Source: Echinometra lucunter (taxonomy: Eukaryota > Echinodermata > Echinoidea > Camarodonta > Echinometridae). From it: a stretch of DNA of 64,000 nt. The notes under the pieces are model-generated. The model was not told where the DNA came from. It saw only the letters and a list, made by a program, of their open reading frames with translations, and ran no database searches. The stretch's first letter is position 1, and every line of letters starts with the position of its first letter. The position numbers were made by a program, and so were the translations under genes. This document shows, piece by piece, positions 1 to 10,251 of the stretch. The stretch is taken from contig CM057157.1 in the NCBI GenBank assembly GCA_029962745.1, positions 31,787,234 through 31,851,233 of the forward strand, read 5' to 3'.

Positions 1-891
1 GTGCTAGTCCAATGTACTTCTGGTATATCAACCCCATGAAGCTTGGATGAACAGTTCTTCCTTCTACCAACCCATGTATTTTTTTTCCTTTATTTTTTCA
101 TAATCACCTTTGATTTCAAACAAAGGGAAAGACAGCTTAATCTGTTGGAATGAATCTTTCTGGTTTATGTTCTGTAGATTTTTTTCGTATAATTTAGTAG
201 GTATGGAGGAATCTTAATACAGCAATCACTGAAGCCATCTGAAGAGGGTGGGAGTTAAGGCCTCCTCACAGCTATTCCGACATACCACAAAACAGGAGGA
301 GAAACTGAGACCATAAATCCTATTGATCAATATCGCTCGCCAAAACCTCATGAACTTCTTCAAAGAAATTGCTGTAACTCTAAGAAAGGAGATAAGCAGT
401 GTCCAACATTGCAATGCATGAAGTCTGGCATGGTATACAGTACGTATGTTGCGGCAAATCTAGTGCGTCCTGGACTATGTTCTAACGGTGGAGAGAGAAA
501 TGATGTGAAAGAACTGGCTAGTGAAGAATAATAAACTAACTATAACCAAAGATCTTTCATAAAGAGAGTATACTTTTGACCTCCTTTGTAAAGGTCAAGA
601 TTTGGTTATGTGCAGTTGGCAGAAAGATTCTTCAGAATTTTATCTTGTCACCCAAATAGGCCTTAACTGTATGATACCTTAAGGAAAGGTCAATGACCTT
701 TGACCCCAAGCTGCCCAGAAAAGTAGATATCCACCTCTTGATACCTAAAAATTGATCTAAATCTGTACCTACATATGTGCACAAAATAAACTTAAACGGT
801 CTGCTTTTACTTTCTTTTGCAGACTGGTAAATATTACAAGATTGTAAAGGATATTAGACCTTTGACCTTATTTTGGAGGTCACAACTAGGG

Positions 892-1664
892 GTGATATTT
901 TGAGCGTCATTTTATCTCTGAAATTTTTTTTTATCTTTAAAATGAAATCAGTATTCTGAGACCACTTTAAAATTTTATCTTCATTTTATCTCGGTTCCTC
1001 ATCTCCAGCGTGCGTACCTATACCGCTAAAGACAAATGCACAGCTTTTGCGCTTGTGCCCATCTTACCTTGAAGGAAAATATAAAATGAAACTTAAAATA
1101 GGGTAGGGGCTATTTTATCTCTTGGACTTCCAGTTTGTACACTAGTTCTGGATAAATTCGCTATCAGTCTTCAGATAAAGATAAAGAAAAATGCAGTAAT
1201 CATCGACTGCATTACTCAAGCAACATTCCCGTATGATGACTGAATTGAATTTAAAGCTTTTTATTGACTAATATCGGCCTTAAAATGATCCTTGAAAAGG
1301 CATGCTGATACCTCGAAAAATAGTGAAGTTATTTCTGACCAAAATACCAGTCAAAAGGCGTTCGCGTTTGAATGCAAGCGCAAGCAGCGTATTAAAATTT
1401 GTACAAATAACGCATCTGCTCTCTTTTGCCCCAACTACTGGCGGAAAGCAATTTCATTGGCTGAGCAAGATGAGAATGCGATTTAACAACATTTCTTATT
1501 GGTTACTGCATCATAAATGGGCGTGTCTTAGATGAGATAAAATCAAGATAAAATGGTTCTCAGAATACCGATTTAAAAAGATTTTAAGGGTATTTTATCT
1601 CACTGATTTTAACTGAGATAAAAATTTTAATTTTATCGGAGATAAAATGGATCTCAGAATACCA
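892..1664. mobile_element. AT-rich MITE with inverted ends
   Basis: The left end GGTGATATTTTGAGCGTCAT pairs with the right end, whose reverse complement starts GGTGGTATTCTGAGATCCAT; both continue TTTATCTC(T/C)G. TTTATCTC and GAGATAAAA recur through the ends. It interrupts the TGACC repeat. No coding capacity is seen. Confidence 0.6.
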
Positions 1665-1822
1665 CCCAGGGGGGGGGGGGGTGTTTCATCAACATATTTG
1701 CTGTCTGACAAGTTGTCAGATCTGACATCTTTCCTTGATTTTGATTGGCTGAGAAGCATCGTTACTATGGCAACTGTCGGATAAAACATCTGACAATTCC
1801 TTTCATGAAACGCTCCCCAGGT
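1665..1822. mobile_element. Short MITE, family copy 1
   Basis: Begins with a 13-G run and TTTCATCAACATATTTGCTG, ends TTTCATGAAACGCTCCCCAG. Its interior (TTGTCAGATCTGACATCTTT, GGCTGAGAAGCATCGTTACT) is nearly identical to 17306-17466. GGGGCATTTCATCAA pairs imperfectly with the reverse complement of the right end. Superfamily not determined. Confidence 0.65.
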
Positions 1823-3096
1823 CTGTAAAATGATATTTTGTGTGCGGTGTGCCCTTTCCTAACAATTCTGTGTATTTTGACACCAAGATCATTCACGTAC
1901 CATATTTTTTACCCGAGATAGAATACTTTACCTATTCGGCGAACGTCAATGAACTTTGACCTTATTTTGGAGGTCACAACTTGGTCCTTGGGGTAAAATT
2001 TAATTTTGTGAGCTCTTTTCTAACAATTCTGTTAATGTTGACCCAAGAACATCCACGTACCATATTTTTTTTACCCGAGATAGAATTTTTCAGGTTTTCA
2101 GCAAGGTCAATGACATCTGACCTCATTTTTGAGGTCAAAACTTGGTTCTTGGGGTAAAATTTTATTGTGCATGCTCTTTTCTGGCAGTTATGCACATTTT
2201 GACACCAAGATCATCCACATACCATATTTTTTAAACTTGGGATACAGGTTTTTCATATTTTCACAAAGGTGAATGACCTTTGACCCCTAGAAAAACACTT
2301 TCCCCACCCCCTGTCCCACGTTACTTTTTTTTTTGTAAATGTTGATACCCATACCTAATCAAATCAGTTGAAATTCCTTTTCATAAATATTTTTCACAGA
2401 TGAACCCTAACTTAGGGATACTACAAGCCATTTTCATGTACATAGAATTACCTCTATGATCTATGACCTTTCACTTCGTGACCCCTAAACCTAATCAGAT
2501 CATTGTCCCTCCCATATACATACATGAGTCAAGTTTGAAGTTGATCTGTCAAATGGTCCTAACAAAAAGGGAACGGACGGACAGACAACCCGAAAACATG
2601 TCTCTGTGTACCTTCCGTAGGCAGAGGCATAAACATTGCTGGCCATGCTAATCCATCCTGACAAAATCAGTGAGGGAGGCTCATTGGCATTTAGTGATCA
2701 GGTCTGGCCTACATAACTATTTCCTCTTTAAAATATTCTGCAAACACAGAGCCTAACAGATTTGGCAATGATTTATTATTGGTCAAATCTTATGAAAACC
2801 TAACTGTCTTTCTTTAAAAGCACAGCCACTATTAAACATGAGAAACAATTTAATTGATATTGCTTACAAAGAAAACTTGAGATCTCATCAAATGGCAACT
2901 ACTGAGTGGAGTATACCCCACCAACTATCCCTTACACACCACCAGCCACTCAACAAAAGACCCATGTTCGAAGCAGTGTTGAGATTGTTGGGTGAGTGCT
3001 CCCTGCACTCTTTTTCTTCTTCTTGGTACATGTACATCTGCCTCCTTCAGAATTAAAGATTCTTAAACGGACAGCTTCTTGCTCAGTAGCCTAGAT

Positions 3097-3558
3097 CAGT
3101 GCTTCTCAACCTTTTTTACCTCGAGGCCCACTTTGGCTCTTAGAAATTTCGCGAGGCCCACTTTCAATCTGAGAAATTTTTGGAGGCCGACATACCTCAC
3201 AGAATCTTAATGAGAAAAGAATGAATAAAACTTGACAAAAGAAAATAGAGAATGAAAGAACGTATTGCATAGTAATTATCTGGATCACTACATTAACTAC
3301 ATGTATTCCTAACTCTTTTACACAGAAATCTCTGAAGAAAATTGAACACATCCCATCGCTTTGATGATAATCCAAAATTGTAGATTTCATTTTTTAGAAA
3401 TTCAGTTCAATTTGATGTGATTTAATAGTAAAGCTGAGTTCAAGTTGTATCATGTACTGTAATACCAGACAGATTTTACTAAATTCTAATGTTCAAAATA
3501 TTTTTGGCTGACCTCGCAGCCCATTAGCAGGCCTTGGAACACCTGTTGAGAAGCGCTG
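3097..3558. mobile_element. hAT-type nonautonomous element with 8-bp target duplication
   Basis: Terminal inverted repeats CAGTGCTTCTCAACC and GTTGAGAAGCGCTG are flanked on both sides by the identical octamer GCCTAGAT (3089-3096 and 3559-3566). An 8-bp duplication with CAGTG..CTCAAC ends is the hAT hallmark. At 462 bp it is too small for a transposase. Confidence 0.85.
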
Positions 3559-3566
3559 GCCTAGAT

Positions 3567-5100
3567 GATGGGAAAGACATTACTCCACAACTAGAACACA
3601 TGCTGAATGCTTCACCAAGCTCATTTTATTTTGTTCCTCTACACTCTCTCTGAGTGGAGTAACCTTTCACTACATGTACCTATCACTCTATTTCTTCTTG
3701 ACAACATGTTAAACATACTACCATCAATTGTCACTGTCTTTCTTCCAGTATACATGTATCTGTACAAGGTCAGCAAAGTAAATATTACCATCTTGCACTC
3801 CAACCTTATAACAGATTGATTTGATCTACAACTCAGTGGGTATTCAATCCAGTGATATTCTACCCAAGACTCCATTCCTAAAGTCCTGTACAAGAATTGA
3901 TGCAGCTGTATGTAGATCCAAGACTTCTCTCCTTGATCCTGCAAACAAAGATATTGTACATATGAAACAGGTACTCCATTACATCAACAAACAATTGAGA
4001 AAAAAAAATGTAAATCAATTCTTGAGTATTGATGAAGAAAATAATAGACATTTTCTACATGCACATTTATCTACACATGACAGGGTAAACTGCCGAACAA
4101 GATACTTGATGGTTAAAAACCTGGCATGAAAAACGGCAAGATGTAATGGGTGAAGGATGCAAAACCAAGATTTCTTTACCACATTGGTATTCCCAGATCT
4201 GTGTTTACAATCATGGGGAGCCTATTATTCTATATCTACCGTAACTTGCTGCCATGCATTTAAAGCAGTTTACATCTCATTTCCAAACATTAACCCTGAA
4301 AATTTTTTGGACCATTATGGGAGTTTATTTATATATATATATATATATTAAGATCTCGGCTGCATCATGATCAATCACTGCAAAATTTTGCTTGACCTTG
4401 AGAATCACAGTAAGAACAAAAAACCATGGTATTTTACATGTAGATATTCATTTTCATTCAATATTATAATCTACCCTGGTATGCATAATTATATGCAAAA
4501 ATACAATATCTGATAGATAAATCATGTAATGTAGACCTTGACATATAAAATGTGAATACCAATACAAAAAATTCTTCAGAAACCTTAAAAATATGATTAC
4601 AAGCAAAAAATTTGAAATTGATTTCAATTCTTATGTTTTCTGTTTTGGAAAGTTCTTACATACTTTTTTGGTTTTCCAACTTCAACTTTTTCATTATAAT
4701 TACAGTCTGCTGTCTCAGTCTGAACTAATACCAAGTAAGAATCAATGAACATTAAAGCGTACAGAAAAAATTATATTTGAAAAAGATATATATGAGAAAA
4801 TGCAGTTTCCCACTTGTTTTGTACTAAAAAAACTTGGGAATTCTGGGGTTTTTTGGCTGACATGAGGTCACAAAAGGTCAATTGGACTTTGTCAAACAGT
4901 ACAAACCAATTTGTTACAAACTTGGTGTCATCAATGCAAAAGACTGGGGGAAAAAAAAAGTAGGAAAGGGCCTGCCATGAATGATGTTTCAAGCAATTCA
5001 CATAGCAACATTCATAAGGGGGGGGGGGGGGCAATCATGCCCCTCCCTCTGTTAGGGTTAAAACTTCTAATAAAGAATTATGCTCTAGGATACAGCAATT
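3567..5100. other. No recognisable gene
   Basis: Several short plus-strand ORFs (3607-3819, 3821-4129, 4157-4351) have no recognisable domain and overlap an equally long minus ORF. A TA microsatellite lies at about 4327-4350 and a G run at 5018-5031. Nothing else is supported. Confidence 0.4.
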
Positions 5101-5105
5101 CATAG

Positions 5106-5280
5106 GATATGCTGCATTCTATTACATAACACTCGTACAAGTCTTCAGAGGTAAGCATATCCCAGGTGTTCAGGCAGTGGGATCACACAAAGGAATTCAA
5201 AGTAATTTGACATTCAAATGAGGTACTGGTCGAACCCCTATAAAAGGCCGGCGTCTTGAGTGATATTCATCTTTTCCTTG
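5106..5280. mobile_element. Partial MITE, inverted relative of 14341-15040
   Basis: CATATCCCAGGTGTTC, GATCACACAAAGGAATTC and CGAACCCCTATAAAAGGCCG match the reverse complement of 14835-14960 at high identity, so this is a copy in the other orientation. CCTATAAAAGGCC looks like a TATA box but is part of the repeat. Confidence 0.6.
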
Positions 5281-5289
5281 TGTGCATGA

Positions 5290-5339
5290 ATATGAGCAAC
5301 AACTCATTAAAATGAGTTTTAATGAGTTGTTGCTCATAT
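5290..5339. repeat. Perfect 23-bp stem hairpin
   Basis: The left arm 5290-5312 (ATATGAGCAACAACTCATTA then AAA) pairs with 5317-5339 without a mismatch around a 4-base TGAG loop. Confidence 0.9.
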
Positions 5340-5885
5340 AAGTCTACATTTTTTAAAGGGAGACTTTGTGATCTGCAATTATATTCTCCTTTGGCGAAAT
5401 AGGCATGGGTTACAGCTGAAATAGGCTTTAATTGAATCTGCTGTCATGAATATTTAATTATTCAAGACATATGATGCCCAACAGAGGTAGACCATTGTAC
5501 TATTCATGGAGCCACTCTAATTTAAAAAGAAAAGAACACTGAGAGGAAAAAGTAAACCTATATTTATTAAACCTTTCAGATTTATAATGTTCTGATTACT
5601 TCAAGAGATGTATTACTTAACATTATGAAGCTTTGAGAGGCAAGCTTTTCAATGCCATGATTCTTTAAAAAAAAAGGGAATAAGGCCTTCTTCAAGTTGC
5701 CAATTTACCACGGCGTTCAATGCTTAATTCTCATCGGCTACGGTGATGTGGTGTCCATTTTTAAACAACATCCATGAAAGGGATATTCCCTCAAATAACT
5801 CATCCGAGATAACATCGAGAATATGTTATCACCTGCATTGTGTTCATTGAACATGTCGAAAAGGATTGACTAATAACCTATTGCA

Positions 5886-6030
5886 AAAACAAGGCATTAG
5901 CGATATTGTGTCTCGCCCACTTGTGAAAATAACTAGAAATATCGCGATCTCCATTGCCATGCAACAGAATTGTATCCAAAGCTCATTCTGAAATATCTGC
6001 CATAGAATGCAACATCCCATAAAATTTGAG
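5886..6030. repeat. Dispersed repeat copy, shared with 32510-32655
   Basis: GGCATTAGCGATATTGTGTC, CTCGCCCACTTGTGAAAATA and the following CTAGAAATATCGCGATCTCC occur again at 32516-32580. Shorter relatives are at 37270 and 44425. At 32.5 kb it leads into the second TGACC family. Confidence 0.7.
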
Positions 6031-6060
6031 AAGGACTGAAATGATGATTACTATCATAAC

Positions 6061-6263
6061 TACTGTATAAGCTAAAATTTTTGCGGTGGTTTAATTTTCG
6101 CTACTTTCGCGATGATGTCCTCGCTAAACTTTCCACTTAGCAATATGCCTGTATTTAATTAAGGAAAAATGATTCAAAACATGAAAATAATAACTCGCTA
6201 ATATGTCAAACTTGTCCGAAATCGCTAAAATATCTGTGCGCTAAAATATTGGCTTATACAGTA
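6061..6263. mobile_element. Short TIR element, mariner-like
   Basis: TACTGTATAAGCTAAAATTT on the left and GCTAAAATATTGGCTTATAC then AGTA on the right are inverted copies with TA at the borders. The interior is repeats of CGCTAA. About 200 bp, noncoding. Confidence 0.6.
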
Positions 6264-6400
6264 TATTGATCATTATTCTGATTTATATAGTTATTTATAT
6301 TACTTTTGGGTAATTTCGGCACCGTCACAGTTTTTCTGAAGTGGTGTAACAACAAAATTATATAAAAACTAGATGAATCTTCGACCACACGTGGTCGAAC

Positions 6401-7423
6401 TTTATGCCTCCGCCATTACCAAATCAGAAATAAATGGCACTTTATGTTGATTTATTTTCATTTATACAATGACATCTTTGACCTTGAACTTTGACCTTGT
6501 GACCCCAAATCTAATGAGAGCATTGCCCTTTCCATATGCATACATGAGCCAAGTTTGTTGAACTGTCAAATGGTTACTGAGTTATCACAAGAACGAACCA
6601 TTTCTATGTAGATAATGACCTCTATGACCTTTGACCTTTGACCTTGAGACCCCAAAATCTAATCAGATCATTGTCCCTCCCATATGCATACCTGTGCCAA
6701 GTTTGAAGTTGATAGGTCAAATGGTTCTCAAGTTATCGCGAGAACGAGCCTTTTTTATGTGTTTTATTAACTCTATGACCTTGACCTTTGACCTTGTGAC
6801 CCCAAAATCTAATCAGATCACTGTCCCTCCCATATGCATACCTGTGCCAAGTCTGAGGTTGATAGGTCAAATGGTTCTTAAGTTATCACGAGAACGAGCC
6901 ATTTTTATGTTTTATTACCTCTATGACCTTGACCTTTGACCTTGTGACCCCAAAATCTAATCAGATCATTGTCCCTCCCATATGCATACCTGTGCCAAGT
7001 CTGAGGTTGATAGGTCAAATGGTTCTTAAGTTATCGCGAGAACGAGCCATTTTTATATGTTTTATTACCTCTATGACCTTGACCTTTGACCTTGTGACCC
7101 CAAAATCTAATCTGATCATTGTCCCTCCAATATGCATACCTGTGCCAAGTTTGAGGTGGATCTGTCAAATGGTTCTTAAGTTATCGCGAGAACGAGCCAT
7201 TTTTATGTGTTTTATTACCTCTATGACCTTGACCTTTGACTTTGAGACTCCAAAATCTAATCAGATCTTTGTCCCTCCCATATGGATACACAAGCCAAGT
7301 TTGAAGTTGATCTGTCAAACGGTTCTTAAGTTATCGTGAGAACGAAAACGGGACGGACGGACGGACGGACGACCCGAAAACATAATGCCTCCGGCAACCA
7401 CCTACGGTGGGCGGAGGCATAAA
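6401..7423. mobile_element. Element with inverted ends built of ~149-bp tandem units
   Basis: It starts TTTATGCCTCCGCC and ends GGGCGGAGGCATAAA, inverted copies. Inside are about six direct units (starts near 6475, 6624, 6772, 6921, 7071, 7221) reading TGACCTTTGACCTTGTGACC, CAGATCATTGTCCCTCCC, CATATGCATACCTGTGCC, CAAATGGTTCTTAAGTTATC and GAACGAGCC. It ends in a GGACGGACGGACGG tract. The long plus ORFs 6631-6939 and 6923-7339 reflect the unit being open in one frame. A palindrome around CACGTG (6382-6400) abuts the left end. Confidence 0.8.
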
Positions 7424-7429
7424 AAGATA

Positions 7430-8553
7430 AATAGCGTGATGCAAATATGCAATAATGTGTGTCAGACTATATTCTATATTCGTTTGTCACGGTGCGTATA
7501 TCTTCTATTTATGTCTGTGCATTCGGGCATTGGCGTAAATCGGGGGGGAAGGGGGATATATCCCCCTCACTTTTTTGAGAGGGGGGATGGCGTGTACAAA
7601 TATCCCCGACTTTTTAAGGAAGAAATGATATTTGAATTAATCAGTTAGTAAAATTTTAATAATCTGTCAATAACAACCATCATATTTTAGAATTTCTATT
7701 TGAAAATGTGATTGAAAACCAGAAAAGTGGTTATTTTTGGCTTGCTTGTTTCGCTTGCTCATCATATTTTAGTATTTCCATTTGAAAATGCAATTAAAAA
7801 ACAGAAAATTGGTTATTTTTGGCTAGCTCGCTCGCAAAATAAAACTTAAAATGTGTGTAAGGGGGTCTGTGCGGGTGGGTGAGGGCGTGTGTTTATACTT
7901 ACCGGGGGGGGGGGGGGGGGGGGGTGGGTAAGTGTGAGTTCGACAGTTCGACAGAAAAAAAAAACAGCAAAAAAGTCGATCATCCACTCCTCAAAGTGGA
8001 TTTATGCCGGTGCATTCGGGTGTATGTGTGTGGGTGTGTGTTTGTGTGTGAGTGTGTGTTTACATATACAATATAAGTTTACATACACAAAAATGGAATG
8101 AACTGAAGGTGAAAAGAGATTTGAATGTGAACAGATAGGATGTGTCTAGTGTGGTACGAGTGTCAATTTTGGTGTGAGTGTTGATGATTCAGTGAGTGTT
8201 GATGATTTTGTACTAGTTCTTTTCATTTCCCCCTTCTCTTGTGTCAATCTGATTTGCAGATTTTTTTTTTTTTTACCCTATGTCAAAATTAAATGTTCAT
8301 GAACATATTTGTATGAATGTTTGTTTATGTATGTGTATATGTGTGAGTGTGTTGGTTGCGGAGGTGTAAGTGTGTGTGAGTGGGTGTATATGTCAATGTA
8401 CTTTTTCTTTCATTGTATGTAGAAGCTTAATGTAAAATATATTAGGGGTGCAACAATGATATCTTGATTTTATTTTTCTTTCTGCAAATCTTTCAATATT
8501 AATTAATATGTATTATTAGGTTACATGAGGGTTGGGGCTGAGTTCATTTTATT

Positions 8554-8631
<78 letters not shown>

Positions 8632-8880
8632 GGTATTTCATTCCATCATTATTTGCTTCAGTTTTTTTGGTAAATAGTTTTGTAATTTGTTATTGATATG
8701 AAATGAAGATTTGTCAATTTTGTTTATATTTATCTGAGTTTATTTGAATGAAATCAAAAACATGTTGAAAAAAAAAAAAGTGTGTGTGCATGTGTGTGTA
8801 TCTGTATACAAAATTGATCCTCGATTTCTCATGAATGGCAAATCATCCCCCCCAGGTGTAAGAACCTATCTACGCCACTG
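7430..8880. repeat. Low-complexity stretch: G run, TG-rich tract, (TA)n
   Basis: Holds a long G run (7904-7924), TGTG-rich sequence at 8020-8060 and 8330-8390, and a (TA)n microsatellite at 8556-8628. GCTTGCTTGTTTCGCTTGCT-type text at 7740-7840 resembles TCGCTCGC tracts inside the 44.8-46.1 kb element. No gene. Confidence 0.7.
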
Positions 8881-9350
8881 CATGAATGTACCCCAAGTGC
8901 ATCTATCACAAAAGATTGCTTGCCATTGCAGCAACAGTTGCCAAGCTATGCGTCATAAGAGAGTCTTGCAGGTAAACTTCAACATATGACCTCAAAGACC
9001 TTTTACCTTATCATGTGACCTCCGACGACACCATAACATGCAGATCCCCTTAGTACATCTACAACCCAAGTTTGGTTGAAAAGTGAGAGATGGTTGCAAA
9101 GTTATCTGTCATAAGAGAGTCTTGCAGGTAAACTTTAACGTTTGACCTGAAATTACCTTTGACCTTACCATGTGACCTCCAAAGGCATCATAACATGAAT
9201 GTACCCCAAGTGCATCTATCACCCAAGTTTGGTTGCCATTGCAGCAACAGTTGCCAAGTTATGCATCATAAGAGAGTCTTGCAGGTAAGCTTTAACATTT
9301 GTGGCAGACGGACGACGGATGGACTCGAAAGGAAAATTATACAATTTCAC
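8880..9350. repeat. Second TGACC repeat family, copy 1
   Basis: Units contain TACCCCAAGTGCATCTATCA, CCAAGTTTGGTTG, CATAAGAGAGTCTTGCAGGT and AAACTTTAAC.TTTGACCT, ending in GACGGACGACGGATGG. The same family is at 32680-33560 and 44650-46810, in both cases interrupted by other transposons. Confidence 0.75.
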
Positions 9351-9359
9351 AGAGTTTGA

Positions 9360-10060
9360 ATGTTTTCTGCTAGCAAACAGCAGCAGCAACAACAATAACA
9401 ACATGATGATTTTAATCAGCTATTGCTTGTACTGTTGAATGGTTTATTGTACATACAGTACGTTTTTGCATCAAGATTAACAGATGAAAGAAATATATCT
9501 TTTGCAAAGAGATGATTCATTGCATTGCTGCTCCGTTTTTCCGGAACCTATTTCCTCCTAATATCGGTTCGGTAGATACTTTGGATTATTTGAAATCAAA
9601 CTTGAAAATGGTCATCCTTTCTCCCTTAGTTTCATCATGCACCTTGGAATATTTTTGATGTGATATATCAGGTTTATGGCTGTCACACTGAAAATGCATT
9701 TATTTTATTTTATTTATCTTTCCCCAGCAAAGTTTGCTTACTTTCATCTAATTTTCACTCCACAGCCAGGTTGCTAAGAGATAAGGAGTAAATTTTATGC
9801 AGCAATGAGAAGTGTGTGAGGAGAAGAGTGTGAGAGATTCTTTTTGCCATCGATGTCTGACTTGAGTTGATTTACATATCTATTGTATGTTGTGTGTAGG
9901 GTAGTAAACTTGAATAGGTCTTTTTAGTTGAGCTCAGTGAGCCTTTGCTTTTTAACAGCTGCTTGAGATACTTTTGGGAAAGTGTACAATTGGGAGGATA
10001 TACCAGTAGTTTTCCAGTAGTTTTCTGGGCAGATCATCTTTTAGACTTTGTGGAGCACAC
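9360..10060. other. No gene seen
   Basis: Unique-looking AT-rich DNA with a short CAGCAGCAACAACAATAACA tract at 9380-9400. No splice-flanked open frame was recognised. Confidence 0.4.
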
Positions 10061-10077
10061 ATGTGCAGTTTGAGGCA

Positions 10078-10113
10078 GTCGCCATTTTAGTCGCCATTTT
10101 AGTCGCCATCTTG
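10078..10113. promoter_or_regulatory. Three tandem YY1-like sites
   Basis: GTCGCCATTTTA, GTCGCCATTTTA and GTCGCCATCTTG follow each other at exactly 12-bp spacing. GNCGCCATNTT is the core bound by the zinc-finger factor YY1, often found just downstream of animal transcription starts. A strong donor (CATCG|GTAAGT at about 10251) follows 140 bp later. A plus-strand first exon is therefore possible, but no protein was found. Confidence 0.45.
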
Positions 10114-10251
10114 ATTTAATTTGATTTTCAAACTTTGAACCAAAAGCAGCCTTATTTCACTGATATTGGCTGAAGCTTTATAAACCTGTATGAGGCCAGA
10201 TTAGGCAGAATTCATACTGATATTTTTACGCCTGAATTGAAGAAGCCATCG

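Larger units (their letters stand above)
590..2652. repeat. TGACCTTTGACC-type dispersed repeat with nested MITEs
   Basis: Imperfect units of about 160-200 bp recur around 840-890, 1945-2000, 2090-2170 and 2250-2290, each with AAGGTCAATGACCTTTGACC-like text, TTTTGGAGGTCACAAC and a strand of CACGTACCATATTTTTT. The right end (2462-2652) is one unit of the same family as 6401-7423, with CAGATCATTGTCCCTCCC, the GGACGGACAGAC tail and terminal GGCAGAGGCATAAA. The short plus ORF at 2463-2651 is just this repeat translated. Confidence 0.7.

Noticed and set aside
3607..4351. Small plus-strand coding gene (three consecutive ORFs)
   Set aside because: No recognisable domain or splice logic, and a minus ORF of equal length overlaps; nothing favours coding.
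5235..5250. TATA-box promoter CCTATAAAAGG
   Set aside because: It is part of a MITE present in inverted form at 14.84-14.96 kb; no gene start follows.
6631..7339. Two plus ORFs with repeated VTPKSNQIIVPPICIPVP
   Set aside because: Translation of the 149-bp tandem repeat; related copies in the window are broken and there is no start or splice context.
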